DNA from: an uncultured Anaerolineae bacterium
Lineage (GTDB): Bacteria; Chloroflexota; Anaerolineae; Promineifilales; Promineifilaceae
NCBI GenBank assembly: GCA_905479495.1
Contig: CAJQMR010000016.1
Location: 299,101-363,100 of the forward strand
Length of the DNA: 64,000 nt
Reading direction: 5' to 3'
Below are positions 16,249-24,748 of this stretch, piece by piece (within the stretch, counting starts at the first letter, position 1; each line of letters opens with the position of its first letter). The notes under the pieces were generated by a model. It was not told the origin of the DNA and ran no database searches. It worked only from the letters and a program-made list of their open reading frames with translations. The translations under genes were made by a program, and so were the position numbers.

Positions 16249-18276
16249 TTAGGTAGAGGAAGTCAGAATGAGATTGTGGAATTGATCTACGGCCGTTTCC
16301 CATCCCGGCGGAATCACCAGCGTCGTATCGTACTGAAATACAATCGCCGGACCGCGAAACTGATGCCCCGGTCGCAGCTTGTTTCGATCGTATAACACAG
16401 TATTCTGCGGCTGCTGCTTGAACCACACTGGCTTTTGCCCTACCACTGCCGCCCGGGCATCTGGCGACCCGACAGGCTCCTGTGGAATTTCAGGAGGATC
16501 GACGGGGGCAACGGCCGTTACCCGCAATGTTACAATTTCCATCATCTCCCCTGCAGGCAAACGATAACCGTAGCGCAATTGGTGCGCGGCATGGAATCGC
16601 TCGGTAACGGCCGTTTCGCCGCTGCTCCAGGGAACTGTTAGCTCGTGCGACTGCCCCTTGTAACGCATATCCAGCCGGTAGCTTAAAGTAAGTAACGCTT
16701 CCACATGCCCCTCCGCCACCATTTCGGTAATCGCTCGGGCCGCCAACGGGGCCGCTTCTTCCACTAGCCAGCTTTCATCTGCCGCAGTCCAATCAGCCAC
16801 CGCGTGCATCACCGTTTGTGAATAATCTTTGGTAGGCGCGGCAACCAACATTCCCAACGCGGACAAAACGCCAGGCACCGGCGGCACCAACACGCGGGGA
16901 ATCTGCAAGCTTTCGGCCAATTCGCAGGCGTGCAGCGGCCCAGCTCCACCAAAAGGCATCAGGGTAAAGCGTCGCGGATCGTAGCCGCGTTCCACCGAGA
17001 TGCGGCGGATAGCCCGCTCCATGTTGGCATTAGCTACCTGAATCACACCCCAAGCGGCCGTTTCGGCATCAGGGACGTTCATTTGCGCGGCTAAATGGGT
17101 GAGCGCCTGGTTTGCGGCCGTTTCTACCAATTGCATCGTGCCACCCAAAAAATGGTCTGCATCTAGCCGACCCAAAACCAGGTTGGCGTCGGTGACGGTA
17201 GATAATAGTTCAGGCTCCTCTTGAGAACGGCCGTAACAAGCCGGTCCCGGAAACGCCCCCGCACTTTCTGGCCCTACTTGCAAAGCACCACCGGCATCCA
17301 CACTGGCAATGCTGCCACCGCCTGCGCCAACCGTGTGAATATCGATAATGGGCAGGCGCAGCGGCAAACCGGCAATCTCGCCAGTGGCCGTGGTGGGCAA
17401 GCGACCGGGGCACAGGGCAACATCGGTGCTGGTGCCGCCCATGTCGAAGGTGATAATTTCCGGGAAACCCGCTTGCTCCGCCACAAACCGAGCGCCGACG
17501 ACGCCCCCCGCTGGTCCAGACAACACCGTGCGAGCAGCTTCTTCCCCCGCCGTACTGGCAGAGATGATGCCACCATTGCTTTGCATTACCGAGAGGCGGC
17601 GCGGCTGCACCCCAGCTGCCAGTCGGCGCAAATAGCGCATCATCAGCGGCGCGACGTAAGCGTTGATCACCGTCGTAGCAGTCCGTTCGTATTCGCGGTA
17701 TTCTGGCAAAATATCAGAAGAGAGCGAAATGTGCAGATCCCCTTCGCCCACCTGCTCCTGCAAAAAGGTGCGAATTTGGCGCTCGTGGGTCGGGTGCAAA
17801 AAGGAAAAGATCAGGCAAACCGCCACCGATTCAATCTGTTCGTCCTGAAGCTGCTGCCAGATGGCAGGCAGTTCAGCCAAATTTAACGGCCGTAGCAGTT
17901 CACCACTAGCTGCCACACGCTCATCCACCTCTAAACGCCAGGCGGTGGGCACCAGCGGCGGCGGTTTCTGCGGCACCAGTGCATAAATATCGGGTCGATT
18001 TTGCCGCCCGATGGCCAGCACGTCGGCAAACCCTTTGGTGGTGATGAGTGCTGTCTGCGCTCCCTTCCGTTCCAACAGGGCATTGGTCGCCACCGTACTG
18101 CCGTGCACCACAACGGCCGTTTCCGGTACCGCCATCGTGTTCATCCCCGACAAAATTGCTTCAGATGGGTCCTGGGGGGTGCTGAGCTGCTTGTGGATCT
18201 GGTAACGGCCGTCTTCGCCCAGCCAAACAAAATCGGTAAAGGTGCCACCCGTATCGACACCCAATCGCTGCGTCAT
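16249..18276 (-). CDS. hyuA: Hydantoinase/oxoprolinase family protein, HyuA-type subunit
   Basis: A 675-residue ATP-dependent enzyme of the N-methylhydantoinase A / oxoprolinase / acetone carboxylase beta family, of cytoplasmic location. The N-terminal phosphate-binding motif is G-V-D-T-G-G-T-F-T-D-F and the second is F-D-M-G-G-T-S-T-D-V near residue 275, with G-A-G-G-G-S between them, as in ASKHA-type folds. Two ATGs are adjacent; AGGAG spacing favours the second. Members usually pair with a HyuB subunit, but no hyuB is visible on either side, so the substrate stays open: hydantoin, oxoproline or a ketone. Many palindrome copies are present. Confidence 0.88.
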   Translation of the reverse strand: MTQRLGVDTGGTFTDFVWLGEDGRYQIHKQLSTPQDPSEAILSGMNTMAVPETAVVVHGSTVATNALLERKGAQTALITTKGFADVLAIGRQNRPDIYALVPQKPPPLVPTAWRLEVDERVAASGELLRPLNLAELPAIWQQLQDEQIESVAVCLIFSFLHPTHERQIRTFLQEQVGEGDLHISLSSDILPEYREYERTATTVINAYVAPLMMRYLRRLAAGVQPRRLSVMQSNGGIISASTAGEEAARTVLSGPAGGVVGARFVAEQAGFPEIITFDMGGTSTDVALCPGRLPTTATGEIAGLPLRLPIIDIHTVGAGGGSIASVDAGGALQVGPESAGAFPGPACYGRSQEEPELLSTVTDANLVLGRLDADHFLGGTMQLVETAANQALTHLAAQMNVPDAETAAWGVIQVANANMERAIRRISVERGYDPRRFTLMPFGGAGPLHACELAESLQIPRVLVPPVPGVLSALGMLVAAPTKDYSQTVMHAVADWTAADESWLVEEAAPLAARAITEMVAEGHVEALLTLSYRLDMRYKGQSHELTVPWSSGETAVTERFHAAHQLRYGYRLPAGEMMEIVTLRVTAVAPVDPPEIPQEPVGSPDARAAVVGQKPVWFKQQPQNTVLYDRNKLRPGHQFRGPAIVFQYDTTLVIPPGWETAVDQFHNLILTSST

Positions 18277-18291
18277 CATCTCTCCTAAAAT

Positions 18292-18366
18292 CCACAGATT
18301 ACGCAGATTGTCACAGATTTTGCCGTTACAGTTCTAAAAATCTGCGCTAATCTGTGTAATCTGCGG
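18292..18366. repeat. CACAGATTACGCAGATT inverted repeat
   Basis: Left arm CCACAGATTACGCAGATTG, right arm AATCTGTGTAATCTGCGG. On the minus strand it encodes the last residues A-D-Y-T-D and the TAG stop of the membrane protein at 18347. Related hairpins are at 5421-5463 and 41418-41453. Confidence 0.8.
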
Positions 18367-19303
18367 TTAAAGACTCTTGGTCTTGACTCAAGCTTAGATA
18401 CGCAATAGTCCAGGCAATGGCCACAAGAGCAGTGATGATGCCGCGCACCAGCCAGACCAGCAGCGTTAGGGCAAGCAAGGCCAGCCAGGCCACCGCCTGC
18501 AGCGCCATTGTATCTGAGTTGGTCAGCGGCGTCAGCCAGGTAAGCAGCGGCGAAGTAATAAAGCTCAGTACGCCCAACACCAGCGTTTGCCCGCCCCACA
18601 GCACAATGATGAGAACAAAAATGTCCCCAAAGTTTTGCCGGATGCGCTGCCAGGTTTGGCGAACGGCCGTACGTGGCGACACCTCATGCAACACCGCTTC
18701 CCGAAAAGCCAGCAGACGGTACCACAGCGACACCATCCCCACCGGCAGCAGCAGTCCAGCCAGCCCAATCATACAAGCTAAACCAAGCCCGGTGGTGGCA
18801 AAAACGGTGCCAGCGCTCACCTCGCTGGTAGCAAAGCTGGCTAACACCAACGACAAGATAAGCACGACAAGAAACATGGCCAAAGCGATAAGGAACCAGG
18901 GAAAAAACACCAGCAAATCGATAGCCAGAAAACGTTTAAGCCATTGCTGGCCCCAGCGAAATGTTTGGCGCAGGGTCAGTGGTTGCTCTTGATGGGAAAC
19001 GGCCGTAATCAACCCCGCTTCTGCCACTAAAGCTACCAGCCAAACCAACACAAACTGGCCAAACGCAAGCAGCAGCCCCCGTAAAAGGAGCTGCTGCATT
19101 TGGACCAATTCACTGCGAAACAGCAATGATTCAACTGATTGCAAATTTGTCAGCTGCGTAAAATCGAACGCAATCACCTCAGCCAGCCAGACGCGCCAGC
19201 CGGTGCCAAACAAACTGCTCAAGCTCATTCCCAATCCCAGCCAGATCAGAAACTGGTGCTGCCGCAGCAGCTTTAGGGAACGAGAGAGCAAGTCAGGAGA
19301 CAT
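18347..19303 (-). CDS. Polytopic membrane protein, paralogue of the upstream gene
   Basis: A 318-residue membrane protein with about six or seven hydrophobic segments and no family I can name. It resembles its upstream neighbour in length, helix pattern and a shared segment near residues 210-235 (V-R-Q-T-W-Q-R-I-R-Q-N-F-G-D-I here, I-R-H-G-W-Q-V-V-R-D-N-V-G-D-V there). The two are therefore probably a tandem duplication. The ATG at 19303 lies three bases after the neighbour's TAA (TAA TTG ATG), so they should be cotranslated. The C-terminal L-T-A-D-Y-T-D and stop derive from a dispersed inverted repeat. Transport or membrane-stress roles are possible, but nothing in the sequence decides. Confidence 0.75.
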   Translation of the reverse strand: MSPDLLSRSLKLLRQHQFLIWLGLGMSLSSLFGTGWRVWLAEVIAFDFTQLTNLQSVESLLFRSELVQMQQLLLRGLLLAFGQFVLVWLVALVAEAGLITAVSHQEQPLTLRQTFRWGQQWLKRFLAIDLLVFFPWFLIALAMFLVVLILSLVLASFATSEVSAGTVFATTGLGLACMIGLAGLLLPVGMVSLWYRLLAFREAVLHEVSPRTAVRQTWQRIRQNFGDIFVLIIVLWGGQTLVLGVLSFITSPLLTWLTPLTNSDTMALQAVAWLALLALTLLVWLVRGIITALVAIAWTIAYLSLSQDQESLTADYTD

Positions 19304-19306
19304 CAA

Positions 19307-20332
19307 TTACACGTCTTTTGGAAGCACATCTTTTTGGAACCCATCTTTTTGGAACCCATCTTTTTGGGACCCATCTTTTTGGGTAAACTGCTGGTACGCC
19401 AGCGTCACCGTCGCCGAGCGGTATGCTGTCAGAATTGAGTTCACAGCTGCTCCTACCAACCCCAGACAAATGCCACCAAAAGCAAGGGAAACGATTTCCG
19501 TAGTGCCAAAGTTGAACTCATTTCCCTGAAATGCATCCAACAAAAACGGGCCAAAGGACAAAAAGGCAAAGGGTACAGCAACTACCAACGTCACCAAACC
19601 AAACAAAAAGCCAATTACCAGAAAAGCAATGCCCAGCAAAATGACATCACCGACGTTATCGCGTACCACCTGCCAACCATGACGAATGCTGGCCACAACG
19701 CCCAGTTGCTTGAGCATCAAGCCACGTTGGGCAAATGGCTGCACAATCAATACCAGCAAGCCGAGAGGCACTAACAAACAGGCAATGAGGCCGCCGCAAA
19801 CGCCAAAAATAGCCAACAGGCGCTCCGGTGCATTCATCATCGCACCATCACCCTGGATGGCAGAGGCAAAAAAGGATAACCCGAATCCAGCAAAGATCAG
19901 GCCGAAAATGATGAAGGGGGCATTGAGCAGTAAATTCAGCCCAACCAGCCCACCAATGCGTCCCACGCCAGCAGAAAAAGCGGTGCCAAATGTCATTTTT
20001 TCACCAGCTTCAATGCGGTCCACCGATTCAATTAAGCCACCCTGTGCGGCCAACCGAACGAGCCAGAACACAATGCCCAGAATAAAAAAGAAGCAGAGCA
20101 GGCCTAAAATAAGGCCACCATACTGTGCCCAGAAGTCAGCCACTTCAGCAAACATATCGGTGGGAAACGGATCGCTGCCACTGCCACCAGGACCAGGCAC
20201 ACTAAAGTTAAAGTTGCTACCTGAATTGCCCCCGCTGCTGCCACCTAATGCTGCTAGAAAACCTAGAATAAAAAGGAACTTGTTTTGCCAAACAATCTCC
20301 CAGCTGCGCCGGAAAAGTTTTCCGTAATCCAT
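19307..20332 (-). CDS. Polytopic membrane protein with a Q-K-D-G-F repeat tail
   Basis: A 341-residue membrane protein starting M-D-Y-G-K-L-F-R-R-S-W, with a perfect AGGAGG before the ATG. It has about six transmembrane segments and a Gly/Ser/Asn-rich loop at about residues 30-58. A segment I-R-H-G-W-Q-V-V-R-D-N-V-G-D-V is shared with the next gene. The C-terminal tail is four copies of a five-residue unit, Q-K-D-G-[FS], encoded by a 15-base tandem repeat at 19326-19384. The tail length probably varies between strains. It forms a two-gene unit with the paralogue at 18347. Function unknown. Confidence 0.75.
   Translation of the reverse strand: MDYGKLFRRSWEIVWQNKFLFILGFLAALGGSSGGNSGSNFNFSVPGPGGSGSDPFPTDMFAEVADFWAQYGGLILGLLCFFFILGIVFWLVRLAAQGGLIESVDRIEAGEKMTFGTAFSAGVGRIGGLVGLNLLLNAPFIIFGLIFAGFGLSFFASAIQGDGAMMNAPERLLAIFGVCGGLIACLLVPLGLLVLIVQPFAQRGLMLKQLGVVASIRHGWQVVRDNVGDVILLGIAFLVIGFLFGLVTLVVAVPFAFLSFGPFLLDAFQGNEFNFGTTEIVSLAFGGICLGLVGAAVNSILTAYRSATVTLAYQQFTQKDGSQKDGFQKDGFQKDVLPKDV
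19326..19384. repeat. Tandem 15-base microrepeat, about four copies
   Basis: Units ACCCATCTTTTTGGA/G repeat in register with the codons of the minus-strand gene, giving Q-K-D-G-F peptides at its C-terminus. Confidence 0.9.
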
Positions 20333-20436
20333 TGTAAAGCCTCCTAAAAGTAAAGTTCAATCAGCCAATGACTGAACCTGATAATCGCCAATAACTTACG
20401 CCATCCCTTACGCAGATTACGGCCGTTCCGTTGCAG

Positions 20437-22041
20437 TTATTCCCACTCAATGGTCCCTGGTGGCTTGGAGGTAATATCTAAAACAACACGGTTGACGCCC
20501 GCCACCTCATTTACAATGCGGCGGCTCACTTTGGCCAGCAATTCATAAGGTAATCTAGCCCAATCGGCCGTCATAAAATCTTCGGTGGTCACAGCACGCA
20601 GGGCAATGACTTCTTGATAGGTACGGCCGTCTCCCATTACCCCCACGCTTTTCACCGGCAGCAGCACAGCAAACGATTGCTGCGTACCCACCCGCAGCAT
20701 CTCCGCCTGGAGCAGCTCATCAACAAAAATGGCATCCGCCTGCCGCAGCCGCTCCAACCGCTGCCAGGTAATCTCACCCAGGCAGCGAATGGCCAGCCCC
20801 GGCCCTGGAAACGGCTGCCGCCAAACGATGCTGTCTGGCAAGCCCAATGCCGTCCCAATGGTGCGGACCTCGTCTTTGAACAGCTCGCGCAATGGTTCCA
20901 CCAATTCAAAATCTATATCATCCGGTAGACCACCGACGTTGTGATGCGTTTTAATGACGTGGGCATCCTTTTTGCCTTTGCCCGCGCTTTCGATTACGTC
21001 AGGGTAAATGGTACCCTGCGCTAAAAAGTCGATTTGGCCCAGCTTGTTGGCTTCTCGTTCAAAGATGCGCACAAACTTTTCGCCAATCAGCCGCCGCTTT
21101 TGCTCCGGGTCGGTCACGCCATCCAGGGCATCCAGATATTCTTCCACGGCGTTGACAGCAATCAAGTTCATACCCTGCTCGCGCTGGAAAGTTTCTATCA
21201 CCTGGGTCGCCTCTCCCTGGCGCAGCAGGCCATGATCCACAAAAATACAGACAAGTTGTTCACCAATGGCCCGATGGATGAGTGCGGCAGCTACGGCCGA
21301 ATCCACCCCACCGCTAAGCCCGAGGACAACACGGCCGTTTCCCACCTGTTCTTGAATCGCCGCCACCTGTTCCTCAATAAAGTTCACTGGCGTCCAATCA
21401 GCTCCGCAGCCACAAATGTGATGGACAAAATTGCTCAACAGTCTGGCCCCCTGTTTGGTATGCACCACTTCGGGATGAAACTGCACCGCATAATAATTCC
21501 GGGTCACATCTGCCGCCGCCGCAAACGGGGAATTGTCCGAATGGGCCAACGGCCGAAAACCATCTGGCAGCGCTTCTACCTTGTCCCCGTGGCTCATCCA
21601 CACCTGCTGGAGATTCGTCCTTGGCGATTGGAGATTATTTACCTCATTTCCCGAATCTCCAATCGCCAATCCCCAATCTCTAAACAAGGGATCATCCGTT
21701 TGATCAACGTGCAGGACTGCGGGACCGTACTCGCGGTGCTGACTGTAACCAACCTTCCCACCCAACCGGTGAGCTAAAAGCTGCATGCCGTAACAAATGC
21801 CTAGAATCGGCAAGCCACTCTTTAACACATAATCAGGCAATGTGGGCGCACCATCATCATACACGCTGTTGGGGCCACCGCTGAGGATGAACCCTTTAGG
21901 ATTGTAAGCCAGCACTTCTTCTGCTGGCGTGGACCAGGGAACAAGATGACTATAAACGTTGGCTTCGCGCACGCGCCGAGCAATGAGCTGACTGTATTGC
22001 GCACCGTAATCCAGAATAATAATTGTGTCGTGTGTTTTCAT
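20437..22041 (-). CDS. guaA: GMP synthase (glutamine-hydrolysing)
   Basis: A 534-residue cytoplasmic enzyme that aminates XMP to GMP. The N-terminal class I amidotransferase has G-I-C-Y-G-M-Q (Cys nucleophile, near residue 85) and the His-Glu pair in Q-F-H-P-E-V. The ATP pyrophosphatase loop is L-S-G-G-V-D-S near 242, and the C-terminus ends in T-S-K-P-P-G-T-I-E-W-E. A hairpin repeat lies in frame at about residues 118-144, between the amidotransferase core strands and V-W-M-S-H-G-D; most GuaA proteins have a short loop there. The ATG comes seven bases after the xpt stop and has no Shine-Dalgarno, so translation is probably coupled to xpt. Both genes serve guanine nucleotide supply. Confidence 0.97.
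   Translation of the reverse strand: MKTHDTIIILDYGAQYSQLIARRVREANVYSHLVPWSTPAEEVLAYNPKGFILSGGPNSVYDDGAPTLPDYVLKSGLPILGICYGMQLLAHRLGGKVGYSQHREYGPAVLHVDQTDDPLFRDWGLAIGDSGNEVNNLQSPRTNLQQVWMSHGDKVEALPDGFRPLAHSDNSPFAAAADVTRNYYAVQFHPEVVHTKQGARLLSNFVHHICGCGADWTPVNFIEEQVAAIQEQVGNGRVVLGLSGGVDSAVAAALIHRAIGEQLVCIFVDHGLLRQGEATQVIETFQREQGMNLIAVNAVEEYLDALDGVTDPEQKRRLIGEKFVRIFEREANKLGQIDFLAQGTIYPDVIESAGKGKKDAHVIKTHHNVGGLPDDIDFELVEPLRELFKDEVRTIGTALGLPDSIVWRQPFPGPGLAIRCLGEITWQRLERLRQADAIFVDELLQAEMLRVGTQQSFAVLLPVKSVGVMGDGRTYQEVIALRAVTTEDFMTADWARLPYELLAKVSRRIVNEVAGVNRVVLDITSKPPGTIEWE
21621..21669. repeat. GGAGATT-type inverted repeat inside guaA
   Basis: Perfect 16-base arms TTGGCGATTGGAGATT (21621-21636) and AATCTCCAATCGCCAA (21654-21669) with a 17-base loop; flanking AGATT and CCCCAATCTC extend it. 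The guaA frame is preserved. Same family as 4699-4767. Confidence 0.85.
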
Positions 22042-22048
22042 AATTTAT

Positions 22049-22621
22049 TTATTGGAGTTGGATACGGCCGTCTGACATATCCACAATCGTCGCCGCTGCA
22101 TAAATAGGCACGTCCCACTCTTCCAACATGTCACGCCCGCCTTCAAATATTTTTTCCACTACGGTAGCAATGCCTACCAGGGTCGCCCCGCTGCTCTGCA
22201 CAATGCGCGCCAGGGCAGCAATCGTGCGTCCAGTAGCCAAAAAATCATCCACAATCAGCACCCGATCTTCCGCGTTCAAAAACTCTGGCGAGACCATGAG
22301 CGAAACATTTTCACCTTTGGTGTGGCTAGGCGCATTTTCCACATAAACCGGTTCCTTCATGGTGATCGGCTTCTTCTTGCGTGCATACACCACGGGGATA
22401 TTGCCCAATGCTTTGCCCGTCATTGCTGCTGGAATCAGACCGCTCACCTCAGCGGTAAGCACACGGGTGGGCCTCGTTGCCCCAAATTCGGCGGCAATCG
22501 CTTCACCGATTTGCTCCATCAACTGGGCATCAATCTGATGATTTAAGAAACTGTCAATCTTGAGGATACCTCGCCCTAAGTTCTGGCCTTCACGTTCAAT
22601 TCTACTCCTTAATGTCTCCAT
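22049..22621 (-). CDS. xpt: Xanthine phosphoribosyltransferase
   Basis: A 190-residue cytoplasmic salvage enzyme that makes XMP from xanthine and PRPP. The PRPP loop is V-L-I-V-D-D-F-L-A-T-G near residue 122-132. The start M-E-T-L-R-S-R-I, G-R-G-I-L-K-I-D-S-F-L-N-H-Q-I-D and the R-K-K-K-P segment match Xpt proteins of Firmicutes, with normal length. The next gene is guaA, which converts XMP to GMP, so the pair forms a xanthine-to-GMP route. Many xpt genes carry a purine riboswitch; I looked in the 240 bases upstream and did not find its conserved core. Confidence 0.92.
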   Translation of the reverse strand: METLRSRIEREGQNLGRGILKIDSFLNHQIDAQLMEQIGEAIAAEFGATRPTRVLTAEVSGLIPAAMTGKALGNIPVVYARKKKPITMKEPVYVENAPSHTKGENVSLMVSPEFLNAEDRVLIVDDFLATGRTIAALARIVQSSGATLVGIATVVEKIFEGGRDMLEEWDVPIYAAATIVDMSDGRIQLQ

Positions 22622-22883
22622 TCACCTCTTCCCTATGTTGTTTATCAATAAATCGAACTGAGTCGTACAAACGGCCGTTTCCGCCACACAACATGACAAA
22701 GTATGAAGAAAACGGCCTATCTCACATTGTCAAACGAATAATATCTTATATCATCATGAACAGGCGAGAAAAATCTAAGAGGTTGCGATAATTTTCACAA
22801 TTTCCTTGACGCCATTCTGACTCTATTTTATAATCAGCTAAACCGTTCAAAAAAAATTGAAAGTTGTGAACAAGGTAAATCTT

Positions 22884-23816
22884 ATGGTAAATAACACAGT
22901 GCAAGAAGGATTGGAAGCCGTTGAACAACAGCTGCGCGACATCGTAAAAAGTGATATAGACGTGTTGCAAGATGCCGGCCTGCATATCATTAAATCCGGC
23001 GGCAAACGGCTTCGCCCCCAGCTGGGCATTCTGGCTTATCTTGCTGCTGGCGGGCAGGATGTCCAGCGCGCTATCCCCATGTCGGCTGCCATCGAGATGG
23101 TTCACACCGCCACCCTGGTTCACGACGACATCAACGATCATAGTCTCACCCGGCGCGGCCAAATCACCGTCCATGCCCGTTGGGGCCGCACCTTTGCCCT
23201 GCTGGCTGGGGATTATCTTTTCACCAAAGTGTATGAATTGATGTCCCCCTATCCATCTGAATACAACGTCATCATGGCGGATGCAACGACCAAGCTGGTA
23301 GAAGGTGAAACGCTCCAGGCAGCCGCAGCCAAAGCGGGCAACATGGACCGCGAAACCTACAAAACCATCATCAGCCGCAAAACGGCCAGCCTATTTGAAG
23401 CCGCTGCCCGCATGGGCGCCATGCTGGCCGATGCCGACCAAGAACTGATCGAAGCGCTTGCCACCTACGCTTACAATCTGGGTCTCACCTTCCAAATTGT
23501 CGATGACATTCTGGACATCGTGGGCGACCCGGATACGCTGGGCAAGCCGGTGGGCACCGACATCGCCCAAAATCGGGGCGTCATGGCTACCCAAAATGGC
23601 GGCCTGGCCGTGCAAGAAGCGGTCGCCGAAATGGAAGAGGACCCCATTGCCCGGATGATGGCCAACCTGCGCGATTCTGGCGCTGTGGATATTGCCCGGA
23701 TGCAGGCGGAAGAGACAGCCAGTCGTGCTCGCACGGCTCTAGCCAAGGTTCCCGCTTCCGATGCTAAAACAGAAATGGAAGCCCTCATCGAGATGGTGCT
23801 GGATCGGCAAAATTAA
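22884..23816 (+). CDS. Polyprenyl diphosphate synthase
   Basis: A 310-residue all-helical trans-isoprenyl transferase. It extends allylic diphosphates with IPP to make a quinone or carrier-lipid chain. The first Asp-rich motif is D-D-I-N-D near residue 75, the second is D-D-I-L-D near 205, and G-G-K-R-L-R-P binds IPP. The start is ATG 22884 after AAGG, although an upstream TTG at 22857 is in frame. Residues before the first motif (H-T-A-T-L-V-H) lack bulky side chains, as in long-chain heptaprenyl or octaprenyl synthases, but the length cannot be fixed by eye. It is a single gene with its own terminator and no ACGGCCGT copy. Confidence 0.93.
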   Translation: MVNNTVQEGLEAVEQQLRDIVKSDIDVLQDAGLHIIKSGGKRLRPQLGILAYLAAGGQDVQRAIPMSAAIEMVHTATLVHDDINDHSLTRRGQITVHARWGRTFALLAGDYLFTKVYELMSPYPSEYNVIMADATTKLVEGETLQAAAAKAGNMDRETYKTIISRKTASLFEAAARMGAMLADADQELIEALATYAYNLGLTFQIVDDILDIVGDPDTLGKPVGTDIAQNRGVMATQNGGLAVQEAVAEMEEDPIARMMANLRDSGAVDIARMQAEETASRARTALAKVPASDAKTEMEALIEMVLDRQN

Positions 23817-23854
23817 CTGGGCTACGCTGTAGCACAACAACTCTAATATTTACA

Positions 23855-23881
23855 AACGCGGGCATTGTGCCCGCGTTTTTT
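23855..23881 (+). terminator. Rho-independent terminator after polyprenyl synthase
   Basis: AACGCGGGCA TTG TGCCCGCG followed by TTTTTT. Confidence 0.92.
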
Positions 23882-23893
23882 GTTGCCTGGCGG

Positions 23894-23899
23894 TATAAT
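23894..23899 (+). promoter_or_regulatory. -10 box for a leaderless CoA-transferase transcript
   Basis: A perfect TATAAT ends 7 bases before the ATG at 23907. A -35 would fall in the preceding terminator's T-run and is not obvious. Confidence 0.5.
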
Positions 23900-23906
23900 G
23901 GCAACC

Positions 23907-24695
23907 ATGCAAGATAAATTGGTGGATTTAACGGCCGTTCTCCCCCTCATCCGCAATAACCAGACCGTCGCCCTGGGTGGAATGACCATTTATCGGCGTC
24001 CCGTGGCCTTTGTCCGGGCCCTGCTGCAACATCAGCCGCGTCCACAAAACTTAACGCTGCTGGCGTTTACCGCCGGGCTGGCCAGCGACATGCTAGTGGG
24101 GGGTGGCTGCATAAACCAGGTGCGCACCTGTTACTTTGGGCTGGAATCGTTTGGCCTGGCTCCCATGTTTACCCAGGCAGTAGAAAACGGCCGTCTCACC
24201 ATCATCGAAGAAAGCGAAGCAAGTATTGCTTGCGGGCTGCGGGCCGCTGTGGGGCAGCTCGGCTTTATACCCAGCCGCGCCTGGCAAGGCACCGATTTGT
24301 TTAAAGTGCGCCCCGACGTCAAAACGGTGGTTGATCCGTACAGCGGCGAAACCCTAACCGCCTTCCCCGCCATTCAGGTAGACGTGGCCATCATCCATGT
24401 GCTCAAAGCGGACCGATTTGGCAACGCCATTCTGGGCGGCAACCCAACCATTGATGAATCGCTGACCCACGTCGCCGACACCGTTATTTTGACGGCTGAA
24501 GAGGTAGTGGAAAAGTTGGAAGGGCCGGTGGAGTTGTCTGGCCTGCCGGTAACGGCCGTTTGCCACATTCCCAACGGGGCGCGGCCAACTTCCTGCTATC
24601 CGGCCTACCCGCTCGACGGGGAAGAAATCCTGCGCTACATTGATGCTTGCCACAGTGGGGAATTTGAGGATTATGTTAATTACTCAATTACCTGA
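23907..24695 (+). CDS. Family I CoA-transferase, alpha subunit (GctA/IpdA-like)
   Basis: A 262-residue cytoplasmic subunit of a two-gene CoA-transferase or related hydrolase. The N-terminus has the family G-G-M-T-I-Y-R-R-P-V-A-F-V-R-A-L glycine loop, then Y-F-G-L-E-S-F and a Rossmann-like core with K-A-D-R-F-G-N-A. The pattern R-[RK]-P-x-A-F-V-R is typical of GctA and IpdA, which act on glutaconyl-CoA or on steroid ring-opening intermediates; which substrate applies here is unknown. Starts at 23898 and 23907 are both possible; the TATAAT placement favours 23907. The final codons N-Y-S-I-T and the TGA lie in the inverted repeat that separates it from the beta gene. Confidence 0.82.
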   Translation: MQDKLVDLTAVLPLIRNNQTVALGGMTIYRRPVAFVRALLQHQPRPQNLTLLAFTAGLASDMLVGGGCINQVRTCYFGLESFGLAPMFTQAVENGRLTIIEESEASIACGLRAAVGQLGFIPSRAWQGTDLFKVRPDVKTVVDPYSGETLTAFPAIQVDVAIIHVLKADRFGNAILGGNPTIDESLTHVADTVILTAEEVVEKLEGPVELSGLPVTAVCHIPNGARPTSCYPAYPLDGEEILRYIDACHSGEFEDYVNYSIT

Positions 24696-24748
24696 TTACC
24701 CAATTACAGGGTAAATACGTAATTGAGTAACTGAGTAATTGGGTAATT
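24679..24748. repeat. AATTACTCAATTACC inverted repeat between CoA-transferase genes
   Basis: Left arm AATTACTCAATTACCTGATT..., right arm TAATTGAGTAACTGAGTAATTGGG. It encodes the end and stop of the alpha gene, and its edge touches the GTG start of the beta gene. Related copies are at 33162-33213, 34957-35006 and 48153-48175. Confidence 0.85.

Noticed and set aside
19326..19384. Possible CRISPR-like short tandem repeats
   Set aside because: The 15-base units are contiguous without spacers and in codon register, so they are a coding microsatellite.
22622..22860. Purine riboswitch upstream of xpt
   Set aside because: I looked for the conserved core on the minus strand and did not find it.
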